From Vibrio tubiashii ATCC 19109 (GTDB lineage Bacteria > Pseudomonadota > Gammaproteobacteria > Enterobacterales > Vibrionaceae), in the NCBI RefSeq assembly GCF_000772105.1, contig NZ_CP009355.1, forward strand, positions 1,364,001 to 1,428,000: a stretch of DNA of 64,000 nt, read 5' to 3'. Position 1 is the stretch's first letter, and each line of letters begins with the position of its first letter. Shown piece by piece: positions 8,434-18,114 of the stretch. The translations under genes and the position numbers were made by a program. The notes under the pieces were generated by a model, which ran no database searches, was not told the DNA's origin, and saw nothing but the letters and a program-made list of their open reading frames with translations.

Positions 8434-9792
8434 ATGAATACCCCGAAGATCACCTTCATCGGTGCAGGTTCGACCATTTTTGTTAAGAACATTCTTGGTG
8501 ACGTATTCCACAAACCAGCCTTAAAGAATGCCCATATTGCACTCATGGACATTGACGGGACGCGTTTAGAAGAATCTTACCTAGTAGTGAGTAAACTGAT
8601 GCAGTCTGCAGGTGCAACTGGCTCAATTAGCTGCCACTTGGACCAAAGAGAAGCAATGGAAAGTGCCGACTTTGTCGTCATCGCCTTTCAAATTGGAGGC
8701 TATGAACCATGTACTGTGACCGATTTTGAAGTGTGTAAACGACACGGATTGGAGCAGACCATCGCCGATACTCTCGGTCCGGGCGGCATCATGCGTTCTT
8801 TGCGTACAATTCCACACCTATGGAAAGTTTGTGAAGACATGAGCGAAGTGTGCCCTAATGCCACGATGCTTAACTACGTCAATCCTATGGCGATGAATAC
8901 CTGGGCCATGTACGAGAAATACCCAAACATCAAACAGGTAGGTTTATGCCATTCTGTACAAGGCACGGCAGAAGAGCTGGCCCGCGATCTTAACCTCGAC
9001 TACAAAGACCTACGTTACACCTGCGCGGGCATCAATCATATGGCCTACTACTTAACCCTAGAGAAGAAGACAGAACAGGGTGACTATGTCGATATTTACC
9101 CAGATCTACTCACTGCTTTTGAGAGTGGTCAAGCGCCTAAACCTGGTCTTCATCACAATGGTCGCTGCACCAACCTAGTTAGATACGAAATGTTTAAGAA
9201 GCTCGGTTATTTTGTCACTGAATCTTCTGAACATTTCTCTGAATACACCCCATATTTTATTAAGCCAAACCGCCCAGATTTGATTGAACGTTATAAAGTA
9301 CCACTCGACGAATACCCAAAACGTTGTGTAGAACAAATTGCTGATTGGAAACAAGATCTAGAAGCCTTTAAGAATGCTGATGAGATTACCGTCAATGAAT
9401 CTCACGAGTATGCCAGCACGATCATGAATTCCATTTGGACCGGAACGCCAAGTGTAATCTATGGCAATGTGAAAAATGAGGCTCTTATCGATAACTTGCC
9501 ACAAGGCTGCTGTGTTGAGGTTGCCTGTCTGGTCGATGCTAATGGTGTTCAACCAATCAAAGCGGGCCGACTGCCTAACCATCTAGCCGCATTAATGCAG
9601 ACCAACATTAATGTGCAGACACTACTGACAGAAGCGATTTTAACTGAAAACCGTGAGCGAATTTATCATGCGGCTATGCTCGACCCACACACAGCAGCTG
9701 TCTTGGGGCTAGAAGAGATTTACGCCTTAGTGGACGATCTGATTGAAGCGCACCGCGGTTGGTTACCAGATTGGGTCCATCCAAAAGTCTAA
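8434..9792 (+). CDS. melA: Alpha-galactosidase MelA, glycoside hydrolase family 4
   Basis: Hydrolyses melibiose to galactose and glucose in the cytoplasm by the NAD+- and Mn2+-dependent redox mechanism of GH4. It has the N-terminal Rossmann motif FIGAGSTIFVKNIL (residues 6-19) and the metal-ligand region with Cys in VGLCHSVQG and His in GINHMAYY. It is near-collinear with E. coli MelA. The ATG at 8434 gives 452 residues (E. coli 451) with GAGGA 8-9 bases upstream; the in-frame ATG at 8419 lies upstream of that SD. It is first gene of melAB and divergent from melR. Confidence 0.96.
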   Translation: MNTPKITFIGAGSTIFVKNILGDVFHKPALKNAHIALMDIDGTRLEESYLVVSKLMQSAGATGSISCHLDQREAMESADFVVIAFQIGGYEPCTVTDFEVCKRHGLEQTIADTLGPGGIMRSLRTIPHLWKVCEDMSEVCPNATMLNYVNPMAMNTWAMYEKYPNIKQVGLCHSVQGTAEELARDLNLDYKDLRYTCAGINHMAYYLTLEKKTEQGDYVDIYPDLLTAFESGQAPKPGLHHNGRCTNLVRYEMFKKLGYFVTESSEHFSEYTPYFIKPNRPDLIERYKVPLDEYPKRCVEQIADWKQDLEAFKNADEITVNESHEYASTIMNSIWTGTPSVIYGNVKNEALIDNLPQGCCVEVACLVDANGVQPIKAGRLPNHLAALMQTNINVQTLLTEAILTENRERIYHAAMLDPHTAAVLGLEEIYALVDDLIEAHRGWLPDWVHPKV

Positions 9793-9841
9793 CTAAAAAT
9801 AACAACAGACAATTCTGATAACAAAATAACGTGAACAATAT

Positions 9842-9863
9842 ACGCCTCCTACCAAGGAGGCGT
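9842..9863 (+). promoter_or_regulatory. Hairpin abutting the melB ribosome binding site
   Basis: Arms ACGCCTCC (9842-9849) and GGAGGCGT (9856-9863) with a 6-base loop lie directly before the AAGGAG (9864-9869) of melB. It may stabilise the melB message or tune its translation. There is no T-run, so it is not a terminator. Confidence 0.5.
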
Positions 9864-9874
9864 AAGGAGCACCC

Positions 9875-11302
9875 ATGAGCATTTCAATGAACACAAAGCT
9901 GAGTTACGGCTTTGGGGCATTTGGTAAGGATTTTGCCATTACCATTGTCTATATGTACCTGATGTTTTACTACACGGATGTAGTTGGTATCTCTGCGGCA
10001 ACAGTGGGGACCATCTTCCTCGTCGCACGAATATGGGATGCGGTCAATGACCCGATTATGGGTTGGATCGTCAACAATACTCGTAGCCGCTGGGGCAAAT
10101 TTAAACCTTGGATATTAGTTGGTACGATTACCAACTCGATTGTGCTGTTTATGCTGTTTAGCGCCCATCATATCGAAGGCCCATGGCTTATTGCTTATGC
10201 CGCCGTCACTTACATTTTATGGGGGATGACCTACACTTTGATGGACATTCCGTTCTGGTCGTTAGTCCCTACTCTGACACTAGACAAACGAGAACGTGAA
10301 GATCTCGTCCCTTACCCTAGATTTTTCGCAAGCCTCGCATGGCTTGTTACCGCGGCCATTGCAATGCCGTTCGTTAATTATGTGGGAGGCGACGACAAGG
10401 GTTATGGCTTCCAAGTGTTTACTTTACTGCTTATTGGCTGCTTTGTTGTCTCAACTTACATCACGTTAAGAAACGTTAAAGAGCGCTATTCGACCAACAA
10501 ACTCGACAGTAGTAAGCCCGAAGAGAAAGTAACACTGAACAAACTTCTTAAGCTTATCTACAAGAACGACCAGCTAACCAGTGTCTTGTGTATGGCGCTG
10601 TCTTACAACCTTGCCACCAACATCATCACCGCGTTTGCTGTTTACTACTTTACTTATGTCGTCGGCAACGAAGACCTCTTCCCTTACTACATGGCATACG
10701 CTGGTATTGCTAACCTAATCACACTAGTTCTATTCCCTAAACTCGCCCAAATGTTTTCTCGCCGAACCCTGTGGGCGTGCGCTTCAAGTTTGCCAATTTT
10801 AGGTAGTGCGGTGCTTATCTATGTAGGTATGTACGATAAACAAAGCATTTTGTTGATATCCGCCGCTGGCGTTCTGCTACAAATCGGAACGGCACTGTTT
10901 TGGGTACTGAACGTTATCATGGTAGCCGACACCGTAGACTACGGTGAATACAAGCTCGGCCAACGTTGTGAAAGTATCGCTTACTCTGTTCAAACTCTGG
11001 TTGTAAAAGCAGGCTCGGCTTTCGCCGCTTTCTTTATCGGTATTGCACTTACTGCTGTCGACTATGTTCCTAACGTCGTGCAAAGCCCAGAAACCGTGTT
11101 TGGCATGCAATGCATCATGGTCGGTTTACCCGCCTTCTTTTTTGCTATTGCATTGGTTGTTTACTTCCGCTTCTACAAGCTCAATGGTAAGTATCACCAG
11201 AATATCCAAGACCAACTCACCGAAAAGTACCAACATGTTACAGATGGTGAATCAGAGTTAAATGGCAAGCCAAGGGCCACCAACCCTGCTCAAGCTACAT
11301 AG
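9875..11302 (+). CDS. melB: Melibiose carrier MelB, cation-coupled symporter
   Basis: A 475-residue inner-membrane GPH-family symporter importing melibiose with Na+, H+ or Li+. It matches enteric MelB from [19 protein letters not shown] onward. The cation-site residues Asp55, Asp59, Thr121 and Asp124 are at the same numbers as in the E. coli protein, so coupling is likely intact. Twelve hydrophobic segments are present. AAGGAG lies 5 bases before ATG. It follows melA by 82 bp with a hairpin at the SD, and a terminator follows. Confidence 0.96.
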   Translation: MSISMNTKLSYGFGAFGKDFAITIVYMYLMFYYTDVVGISAATVGTIFLVARIWDAVNDPIMGWIVNNTRSRWGKFKPWILVGTITNSIVLFMLFSAHHIEGPWLIAYAAVTYILWGMTYTLMDIPFWSLVPTLTLDKREREDLVPYPRFFASLAWLVTAAIAMPFVNYVGGDDKGYGFQVFTLLLIGCFVVSTYITLRNVKERYSTNKLDSSKPEEKVTLNKLLKLIYKNDQLTSVLCMALSYNLATNIITAFAVYYFTYVVGNEDLFPYYMAYAGIANLITLVLFPKLAQMFSRRTLWACASSLPILGSAVLIYVGMYDKQSILLISAAGVLLQIGTALFWVLNVIMVADTVDYGEYKLGQRCESIAYSVQTLVVKAGSAFAAFFIGIALTAVDYVPNVVQSPETVFGMQCIMVGLPAFFFAIALVVYFRFYKLNGKYHQNIQDQLTEKYQHVTDGESELNGKPRATNPAQAT

Positions 11303-11308
11303 CTGTAT

Positions 11309-11330
11309 AGCGGGCACTGCCCGCTTTTTT
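11309..11330 (+). terminator. melB terminator
   Basis: Arms AGCGGGC (11309-11315) and GCCCGCT (11319-11325), 3-base loop, then T6. It separates melAB from the following secreted protein gene, which lies 45 bp on; readthrough is possible. Confidence 0.8.
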
Positions 11331-11375
11331 ATGCGCAACCTTCCCTACATCCAATAAATCAATAACGAGAAGATT

Positions 11376-13586
11376 ATGAAACGGAACCTATTAGCCTGCG
11401 CTATCGTCGGTACGATCGCTGCGTCGGGCGTTACTTATGCCAAACACAATGACAACCTCATAACAAATCCTAGCTTTGAAAATAAAGGGCTAGGCTGGGA
11501 TTACTGGTTTGCCAATATCAAGAATGATTCAGCATACCAAGGTGAATACCGTGGCAGAATCGCGACAGGTACAACACATAGCATCAGCCAAACCGTAACC
11601 ATTACTGAAACTGGTTATTATGACTTATCTGCTTATGTTGTCAGTCCTTCTTCAGATGCGTCTTTAATCATCACTAATCTCTATGACGAAGTCTTGTTTA
11701 GCAAGCCGGTAAAAAAGAGTAAAAAATATAAGCTAAATACACTTAAACATATTGCACTAGAGAAAGGTGAACAGATTAAAATCTCAGTTACAGGGTCTGA
11801 TAAAGGGGGCGTGAGTGTCGACAATGTGAGCTTAGCTAAAAACCATAAAAGCAAGCCATTGAGCTTCAATCAAATCATCCAGTTCAATGCAGAAGAACAG
11901 TCTGGCCTAACGAACATCAATCGAGAAAATCAGCGCGTTGAGTTTCAAGTGCCATACGGCACAGATTTAACTCAAGTGACCATTGGCAACCTTAAAATAT
12001 CAGACGCTAGCGCAACCTCAATCAATGAAGGAGACGTACTCGACTTTACTCATCCAATTACAGTCAAGTTAACCGCTAATGACCATAAACCAGAGCACTG
12101 GACACTCATCGCTAGAGAACAACCTAAGCAGCTAGTTGTGACCTCTTCGAACGTAAAACTACAAGACTCATTTTCGTGGGCAATGGATAAAACCGATCGG
12201 TTTGTCATGACAGGTCACCACGATCTAGTGAACCGAGATGAGAACAATAACGATGGAACGGGAACTGCCGATTACATCCCCTCATATTGGGCGGGATATT
12301 TTGACCGAACGGCTTTTTATTCACGCGATTTCCTGCATCAGGCAAGTGGCGCTAAGCTGGCAGGTCTAGACGCAGAGAACTTCTCGATGTTTAAAACCTT
12401 CGCTAAGCACTCCACAGAATCAAGAAAGTGGTACACGCTTTGGGCAGTGAACTTTGATGGCACACCTCATACGATCGACTATGTCGACGATTCTTGGTTT
12501 GTTAGAGAAGTTCCGGCCCAATTTGAATTTGTCGAAAAAGCGTGGCAGCAGTATCTATGGACCGGAGACAAGCGCTATATTGAAGATGCAGACCTTTGGC
12601 AATTCTATACAAAGTTGCTGACTGACTATATCGCTCTTCACGACGACCAAGATCCAAATGGTATCGCAGAGGGTTATGGCGGTATATTCGAAGGCTCAGC
12701 AACCTACAATGAACGTGGTGAATTTCCAATTGAAGCGGGCGACGCCATTGGCTCTCAGTATCAAGCGACTCTCGCCTACTCTAAAATGCTTGAAGCTCGT
12801 CAAGATTACAGTCAAGCCGCTGTTTGGAATGAGAAAGCACGACAGCTCAAAGATTTCTTTAATCACGAGTGGAGTATCGCAGACCCTAATGACCCGCTCG
12901 GAAACTATGTAAACATAGTACAAAAAGACGGTTTGCGTCTTAACGACTTTGGCAAAGAAAACAGCTGGTTTATGCCGATGAAACGCGTTACCAATCCGGG
13001 TGAGCGCAATGATAAATATCTCGATTTCATTGCCCAAAAGCTCGGTGATGGTATTGGATCGACTCCTGAAGCACCGAACAACATTGAAGCCTATACCTAT
13101 ATCCCTGAAACTTACTTCCCTTACAATCGTAACGAAGAAGCTTGGAAGTGGATGCAATACATCATGGACAAAAAAGACGAACCCCATGAGCGCCCTACTC
13201 AAGGAACCAATGGTGATTATCCTGAGCTATCTTTCACTTTTATTTCCAACACCATCGAAGGACTAATGGGCATTAAGCCTAATGCTTCTGAAGATCGTAT
13301 CATTACGGCTTCACACCTAACTAATGACATTGAGTGGTTAGAGGCAAAACACTTAATCATGGGCGAACATGAGCTTACCGTGCGACATGAAGGGGTGAAT
13401 AAAACGAGCTTGACCAACAACTCAACTCACTCCCTTGAGTGGGAAGCTTGGTTCTACGGTGAGTACCCGTCGCTAATAGTGGATGGACAATCAACCACGG
13501 CTAGCCACAAACAAATCAACGGACAACTGGTCAGTTACGTCATTGTGAATGTTGAAGGTCAGCAGCAGCGAACCGTGTCGAAGTAA
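11376..13586 (+). CDS. Secreted six-hairpin glycosidase-like protein with N-terminal CBM-like domain
   Basis: A 736-residue exported protein. Residues 1-22 form a Sec signal peptide ending VTYA. Residues ~25-150 look like a CBM4/9-type jelly roll (NLITNPSFENKGLGWDYW). Residues ~160-250 resemble the small beta domain often placed before (alpha/alpha)6 catalytic modules. Residues ~260-640 have the repeated helix pairs and acidic/aromatic clusters of six-hairpin glycosidases (FDRTAFYSRDFLHQ, EGYGGIFEGSATYNERGEFPIEAGDAIGSQ). A C-terminal beta domain follows. I cannot name the GH family or substrate. Its place after melAB suggests it releases alpha-galactosides outside the cell. The N-terminal third is A/T-richer and Lys-rich. 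Confidence 0.7.
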   Translation: MKRNLLACAIVGTIAASGVTYAKHNDNLITNPSFENKGLGWDYWFANIKNDSAYQGEYRGRIATGTTHSISQTVTITETGYYDLSAYVVSPSSDASLIITNLYDEVLFSKPVKKSKKYKLNTLKHIALEKGEQIKISVTGSDKGGVSVDNVSLAKNHKSKPLSFNQIIQFNAEEQSGLTNINRENQRVEFQVPYGTDLTQVTIGNLKISDASATSINEGDVLDFTHPITVKLTANDHKPEHWTLIAREQPKQLVVTSSNVKLQDSFSWAMDKTDRFVMTGHHDLVNRDENNNDGTGTADYIPSYWAGYFDRTAFYSRDFLHQASGAKLAGLDAENFSMFKTFAKHSTESRKWYTLWAVNFDGTPHTIDYVDDSWFVREVPAQFEFVEKAWQQYLWTGDKRYIEDADLWQFYTKLLTDYIALHDDQDPNGIAEGYGGIFEGSATYNERGEFPIEAGDAIGSQYQATLAYSKMLEARQDYSQAAVWNEKARQLKDFFNHEWSIADPNDPLGNYVNIVQKDGLRLNDFGKENSWFMPMKRVTNPGERNDKYLDFIAQKLGDGIGSTPEAPNNIEAYTYIPETYFPYNRNEEAWKWMQYIMDKKDEPHERPTQGTNGDYPELSFTFISNTIEGLMGIKPNASEDRIITASHLTNDIEWLEAKHLIMGEHELTVRHEGVNKTSLTNNSTHSLEWEAWFYGEYPSLIVDGQSTTASHKQINGQLVSYVIVNVEGQQQRTVSK

Positions 13587-13596
13587 CAACCGCCAT

Positions 13597-13628
13597 GAGG
13601 CTCTCTCGTTATAGAGAGCCTCATTTTT
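13597..13628 (+). terminator. Terminator after the glycosidase-like gene
   Basis: Perfect 10-bp arms GAGGCTCTCT (13597-13606) and AGAGAGCCTC (13613-13622) with a 6-base loop, followed by ATTTTT. Confidence 0.85.
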
Positions 13629-13636
13629 CATATAGG

Positions 13637-14425
13637 CTATTCTTTTTTGTCACCACTGCCACTCCGTTTAAACAGTCCTTCCATTAACTCCATTGGCAGT
13701 GGGAAAGCGATGGTAGAGCTTTTCTCTCCGGCAATCTCCGTCAGGGTTTGCAAGTAACGCAATAGCATCGCATTGGGTTGAGTCGCCATTTTACTTGCTG
13801 CTTCAACAAGCTTTTCAGATGCCTCCATTTCACCAGACGCGTGTATCACTTTCGCCCTTCGAGAGCGCTCTGCTTCCGCTTGTTTGGCAATCGCGCGAAT
13901 CATACTTTCATTAAGATCCACGTGCTTGATTTCGACATCCGACACCTTAATTCCCCAACCATCCGAACGAGCATCAAGAATCGTCTGGATATCTGTATTG
14001 AGCATCTCTCGATTGGCAAGCATCTCATCGAGTTCATGCTGCCCTAATACAGAACGTAAGGTCGTTTGCGCCAATTGAGACGTTGCCGCTAAATAATCCT
14101 CTACGTTGATGATTGCTTTTTGTGCATCGACCACTCGAAAATAAATAACTGCATTGACTCTAACCGATACGTTGTCACGACTAATGACATCTTGACTCGG
14201 TACGTCCATCACCACTGTTCGCATATCGACTTTGACGATCTGTTGAATCATGGGAATAACAATGATCAAACCCGGCCCCTTGACCATTTGAAAACGCCCG
14301 AGGAAAAAGATGACCCCGCGCTCATATTCCCGCAACACGTGGAACATGCTGAATGCAATCAAAAGTACCAACACGACAATCAGCACTGGGGTCAGCATGC
14401 CACTAGTGATTATTTGTTCCATCAT
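13637..14425 (-). CDS. Slipin (SPFH/band-7 membrane protein)
   Basis: A 262-residue stomatin-like protein with one N-terminal membrane anchor (about residues 10-30, [16 protein letters not shown]) and a cytoplasmic or periplasmic SPFH domain beginning [20 protein letters not shown], including the [22 protein letters not shown] core. A coiled-coil segment around [22 protein letters not shown] supports oligomerisation. Such slipins are partners of NfeD proteases, and here the genes overlap by 23 bp in that order. ATG-ATG at 14425 has AAGGA 7 bases upstream; the in-frame GTG at 14431 is less likely. The physiological role is membrane quality control by analogy only. Confidence 0.88.
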   Translation of the reverse strand: MMEQIITSGMLTPVLIVVLVLLIAFSMFHVLREYERGVIFFLGRFQMVKGPGLIIVIPMIQQIVKVDMRTVVMDVPSQDVISRDNVSVRVNAVIYFRVVDAQKAIINVEDYLAATSQLAQTTLRSVLGQHELDEMLANREMLNTDIQTILDARSDGWGIKVSDVEIKHVDLNESMIRAIAKQAEAERSRRAKVIHASGEMEASEKLVEAASKMATQPNAMLLRYLQTLTEIAGEKSSTIAFPLPMELMEGLFKRSGSGDKKE

Positions 14426-15770
14426 AGCCACTTCCTTGCTGTTTACTAATTTTCAAACTCAGACCATCAATGGCCTCGACTATGACAATATCTCCACGAG
14501 AGAAACTGTCATCACCATGCGCAGCCCAGCGCTCACCCGCTATATGCACATAACCTTCCGCGGTAAAGCTCTTTTCGACAACCGCTTGCTGACCAATCAG
14601 GTATTCAGCTCCACTCACCACCTGACTTTGTCTAAGCTGCAATACTCTGCGTAATACAAACACAACAAACGCTGCTGATAGCACCGCTATGGAATAGATA
14701 AGATTTAACGAAACTTGTAGCTCTGGTAGATCACTCTCAATGAGGAATATCGAACCTAAGACGAAAGCAATGACACCACCAAAGCCTAAAATGCCAAAAC
14801 TTGGTATGAGCGATTCAGCCACCAAAAGACCTATGCCTAGTAGAATTAAACCCATTCCAACGTAGTTCACTGGCAGCATCTGAAAAGCATAAGTCGCAAT
14901 CAGAAGACAAATCGCACCGACGACACCCGCGACGCCAAACCCAGGGCTATAGAACTCTAGCAACAAGCCATAGATACCGATCATCATTAAGATATACGCG
15001 ATATTCGGATCGGTAATAGTTGAGAGAAACTGATGACGCCAATCCGGTGTCTTATACTCGACCTTTGCTTCTGCAGTTGCTAACGGTGTGCTTGTATCAT
15101 TTAGGCTAACAGTTAGCCCATCCGATTGGATAAGGAGTTGTTCAGGCGTATCCGCAATGAGATTGATAACATTTTTCTCTAACGCTTCACTCGATGAAAG
15201 TGTGGCGGCTTCTCTAACCGCTTTTTCCGCCCATTCTGCATTCCTACCTCGTAGCTGCGCCAGCGATCGTATATAAGCAATAGAATCATTAAGCATTTTC
15301 TTTTCCATTGCCGACGGCTGGTTTGGCGCCTCATCGGATTTTTCTGGGCTTGCCCCACCAATGCTTACCGGAGTCGCCGCTCCCAATGTCGTCGCAGGTG
15401 CCATTGCTGCAATATGGCAAGCATACAGAATAAATGTACCGGCACTGGCAGCGCGTGCACCTTGAGGGTAGACCAAACACAAAATAGGAACTTTTGAGGC
15501 GAGGATCGATTGGTTGATCTCTCTAAGGCTGCTGACTAGGCCACCGGGAGTATCGATTGTCAGCACCAGAGCGGAGATATTCGGGGTTTGGTTTGCTAAC
15601 GTAATTTCTTCAATCACGTAGTCCCCCACAGCAGGGCCGATTGCTCCGCTGATATTGATAACAGGAACCACCTTGGCCGTACTAGACGCCGGCTCACTTG
15701 AGCTAAAAACAGATGGTCCTGACAAAAATACAAAGCAAAATAAAAGTGCTTTGACAATCCGTAAGGGCAT
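14403..15770 (-). CDS. NfeD-family membrane-bound ClpP-class serine protease (long form)
   Basis: A 455-residue long-form NfeD. A signal peptide (first ~22 residues) leads a ClpP/S49-like periplasmic protease domain with [16 protein letters not shown] and the nucleophile-Ser region [15 protein letters not shown]; the partner Lys is expected in the segment around [15 protein letters not shown]. Four to five membrane segments (about residues 240-370) follow, then a C-terminal OB-fold NfeD domain ([27 protein letters not shown]). In studied archaea this enzyme cleaves the C terminus of its slipin partner, encoded here immediately downstream and overlapping. Confidence 0.9.
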   Translation of the reverse strand: MPLRIVKALLFCFVFLSGPSVFSSSEPASSTAKVVPVINISGAIGPAVGDYVIEEITLANQTPNISALVLTIDTPGGLVSSLREINQSILASKVPILCLVYPQGARAASAGTFILYACHIAAMAPATTLGAATPVSIGGASPEKSDEAPNQPSAMEKKMLNDSIAYIRSLAQLRGRNAEWAEKAVREAATLSSSEALEKNVINLIADTPEQLLIQSDGLTVSLNDTSTPLATAEAKVEYKTPDWRHQFLSTITDPNIAYILMMIGIYGLLLEFYSPGFGVAGVVGAICLLIATYAFQMLPVNYVGMGLILLGIGLLVAESLIPSFGILGFGGVIAFVLGSIFLIESDLPELQVSLNLIYSIAVLSAAFVVFVLRRVLQLRQSQVVSGAEYLIGQQAVVEKSFTAEGYVHIAGERWAAHGDDSFSRGDIVIVEAIDGLSLKISKQQGSGYDGTNNH

Positions 15771-15855
15771 CTGACTTTCCCATTTTTCAGTCTATTATCA
15801 GTTTAGACTATTTAATTCATCACAATAGTGGCGCATTGTTCTCAACCAAAATAAA

Positions 15856-15879
15856 AATGGAGAGCCAAAGCTCTCCATT
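15856..15879 (-). terminator. pstS terminator
   Basis: Perfect 10-bp arms AATGGAGAGC (15856-15865) and GCTCTCCATT (15870-15879) with a 4-base loop. On the minus strand TTTTATTTT follows, 18 bp beyond the PstS stop. Confidence 0.85.
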
Positions 15880-15896
15880 CAAACATTGTAGCGAGA

Positions 15897-16715
15897 CTAC
15901 TTTTTAATTGGCGTGTAGCCGTACTCTTCAATCAAAGATTTTGCTTGGCTGCTGTTTAAGTAGTGAATAAATGACTTAGAGTCTTCATCAACTTTGTCAG
16001 GGTTGTATAGAACAAGGAAAGGGCGAGATAATTCATACTGACCCGTAGCGATTGTTTTGTTGCTCGCTTCTACCCCTTCAAACTGGATTGCTTTGATCGA
16101 ACTATCCACTGAGCCTGTAGAAACAAAACCAATCGCTTGTTTATTGTGGTTAACAATCGTCTTCACCATGCTGTTGCTGTTTACCACTAGGTTATCTGGG
16201 TTGATATCTGACACGAGACGACTATTGATGATTTTCGTCAATCCCATCAAGCTTTCAAAACTGTAACGTGACCCAGAAGAAGCTTCACGCGTGACTACAG
16301 CGATTTTTTGATCGTTTCCACCTAGCTGTTTCCAGTTAGTAATCTTTCCTTTATAGATATCAAACAGCTGCTCACGAGTGACATTTTCAATCGGGTTAGA
16401 TTTATTCACCACCACAGCCAATCCATCAAAAGCAATTGGCTTAACCGTAAGCGATTCATCTTGCTCACTTTCTGTTAGGTAACGAGAGCTCATACCTACA
16501 TCAGCGACACCTTTCTTAACCAACGTAATACCGGCTGACGAACCGATGCCCTGAACCGCTACGTAGCTGTCTGGGTGAGTGCTGTTGTAGTCTTCTGCGA
16601 GCACATCCATGACACGAGCAACCGAAGTCGAGCCTGAAACATTCACCTCTTTAGCCAACGTTGGCACTGAAAACAGTGATGTAGATAAAAGTGCAGCCAA
16701 CGCAACACGAACCAT
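15897..16715 (-). CDS. Phosphate-binding periplasmic protein, PstS family
   Basis: A 272-residue periplasmic binding protein with a signal peptide ending PTLA (about 21 residues). The phosphate-binding loops GSTSVARVMDVL (mature N terminus), GIGSSAGI and TREASSGSRYSFE are characteristic of the PstS class. It would capture phosphate for a Pst ABC importer. No pstC, pstA or pstB is adjacent, so it works with a transporter encoded elsewhere or as a phosphate sensor/scavenger. A Pho box 65 bp upstream predicts PhoB control. Confidence 0.88.
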   Translation of the reverse strand: MVRVALAALLSTSLFSVPTLAKEVNVSGSTSVARVMDVLAEDYNSTHPDSYVAVQGIGSSAGITLVKKGVADVGMSSRYLTESEQDESLTVKPIAFDGLAVVVNKSNPIENVTREQLFDIYKGKITNWKQLGGNDQKIAVVTREASSGSRYSFESLMGLTKIINSRLVSDINPDNLVVNSNSMVKTIVNHNKQAIGFVSTGSVDSSIKAIQFEGVEASNKTIATGQYELSRPFLVLYNPDKVDEDSKSFIHYLNSSQAKSLIEEYGYTPIKK

Positions 16716-16779
16716 AATAAACTCCCCACTAATAGATGCGATTGGTTATAACTAAACAGCGCTATGTTATTGCGGTTAG

Positions 16780-16797
16780 ATGACATTTTTGTGAAAG
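16780..16797 (-). promoter_or_regulatory. Candidate Pho box upstream of the pstS-like gene
   Basis: On the minus strand it reads CTTTCAC-AAAA-ATGTCAT, two 7-bp direct repeats 4 bp apart. These match the PhoB repeat CTGTCAT in 5 of 7 and 6 of 7 positions. The site is about 65 bp from the start codon, a normal place for PhoB activation. Confidence 0.6.
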
Positions 16798-16893
16798 CCT
16801 ATGCAGACAATGAAATATCTAGTACATACTATGCTTAGGTTAGAGAAGTGTAACCTTTTACACAGATACTCATATTGTTGAAGTGAGAGCGTC

Positions 16894-17247
16894 ATGGGGC
16901 TAGTGAGTTTACTACAACGTCAAGTAGAGAGCAGAGCGGAGCTTATCTGTAAGCAACGCAATCAAAGTACGCCTGCTGAATTGGGTAAAGCAAGCTTTGA
17001 AACCATGAACAATGGCGTCATTTTTATCAAGCAGCACTTTTTACTTGATTCGAGCCACTGCAATTACATGAATCCAATAGCGAAAGTGGCGTGGAATGGC
17101 GAACTCAATCAGTGGCAGCTGTTTATGCCACAAGAAACGGATAGTGAGCAGTGGGTGCCCTACCCATATTTAGCTCAAAGTAGCGACCTAACTGCTATCA
17201 TGCGCGAAATCGATAAAGACCCGAAAGAGATGTTTTGGCAGGATTAG
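16894..17247 (+). CDS. Uncharacterised protein resembling DUF3024
   Basis: A 117-residue soluble protein. Its C-terminal half (KVAWNGELNQWQLFMP...WVPYPYLA...AIMREIDKDPKEMFW) follows the pattern I associate with DUF3024: a basic strand, a Trp-rich strand, then a helix ending in 'D..P...FW'. The function of that family is unknown to me. It is divergent from the pstS-like gene and may share the intervening promoter region (178 bp). The stop codon overlaps a hairpin that can end transcription from both sides. Confidence 0.65.
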   Translation: MGLVSLLQRQVESRAELICKQRNQSTPAELGKASFETMNNGVIFIKQHFLLDSSHCNYMNPIAKVAWNGELNQWQLFMPQETDSEQWVPYPYLAQSSDLTAIMREIDKDPKEMFWQD

Positions 17248-17265
17248 GAGAGCAAGTGCTCTCCT
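17246..17265. terminator. Hairpin between convergent genes, weak terminator
   Basis: Arms AGGAGAGCA (17246-17254) and TGCTCTCCT (17257-17265) are complementary over 9 bp with a 2-base gap. They overlap the end of the plus-strand gene and lie 13 bp before the end of the barrel gene. There is no strong T-run. Confidence 0.45.
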
Positions 17266-17277
17266 ATCACTATTGTT

Positions 17278-17892
17278 CTAAAACTTGTAAGTCGAACCAA
17301 TGTAGAAAGAGCCCATACCCAAGGTATGTTCCGTGGTTTTCTTGGTTAACGAATCTTCTACGTCCGCAGCAAACGCGTCAACTTCATAACCTGCTCTAAC
17401 CGCCCAACCATCAAACATGGCAGGTGCATACTCAAGGCCGAGTCCTGCACGTACAGCAAACGTACTTGAAGATTTGTTGTTCAAATAGGCTGTCGCACCC
17501 GCATTTCGCACATCCCAGCTAACAATACCTGCACCAATTACCCCGTAAGGTCTAAGGCCGTTGTCAAAGGTATAACCTAGGTTAGCCGCCACGATTAGAG
17601 ACTCACTGTCCATCGTCAGTGCTTTAGTGTTAGACAATTTGGTGTTTGCTGTGCCGTACTTTGTGTACTGAGCTTCAATCGCAGCGATCTTGTTAAACTG
17701 ATAGCCACCAATCAGTTTGAATGATGCTCCATCTGTTTCAGTTGAAGTTGTGCCATTGGTAACACTTTTGCCAAATCCATCATCGTCGTAGCTCGTATCA
17801 CCGATACCCGCACCAATATAAAAACCATCAACTTTCTGAGCTGCAAATGTCGGTAGCGCTACAAGCGCTGCAAGTAAAACAACCTTTTTCAT
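17278..17892 (-). CDS. Outer-membrane beta-barrel protein
   Basis: A 204-residue protein with an 18-residue signal peptide (MKKVVLLAALVALPTFAA). The rest has the alternating strand pattern of an 8-stranded OmpA-like barrel (GFYIGAGIGDTSYDDDGF, GGYQFNKIAAIEAQYTKYG, NLGYTFDNGLRPYGVIGAGIVSW), ending in an aromatic terminal residue (IGSTYKF) as BAM substrates do. No OmpA-type peptidoglycan domain is present. Specific function is unknown; this size class in vibrios includes colonisation-factor-like and porin-family small barrels. Confidence 0.82.
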   Translation of the reverse strand: MKKVVLLAALVALPTFAAQKVDGFYIGAGIGDTSYDDDGFGKSVTNGTTSTETDGASFKLIGGYQFNKIAAIEAQYTKYGTANTKLSNTKALTMDSESLIVAANLGYTFDNGLRPYGVIGAGIVSWDVRNAGATAYLNNKSSSTFAVRAGLGLEYAPAMFDGWAVRAGYEVDAFAADVEDSLTKKTTEHTLGMGSFYIGSTYKF

Positions 17893-18066
17893 AATTCTTA
17901 CCTAATATTCCCTAATGAATTAAATCGGTTACAAACTATAGGAATATCGAATAAGCGTCTTTATGCGAAATGTATAGAATTGTCTGAGCTTTGTCATACA
18001 CCAGTCAAATACCTAACATCATTACATTAAAACTGCGAATTGTTCTAATAAGACCAGAGCAACAAA

Positions 18067-18089
18067 AAAGGCGCTGTAATAGCGCCTTT
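18067..18089 (-). terminator. rnb terminator
   Basis: Arms AAAGGCGCT (18067-18075) and AGCGCCTTT (18081-18089), 5-base loop. On the minus strand it is followed by TTTTTTG. Confidence 0.85.
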
Positions 18090-18114
18090 GGGGTAACTTA
18101 AACGAAATGATTTG

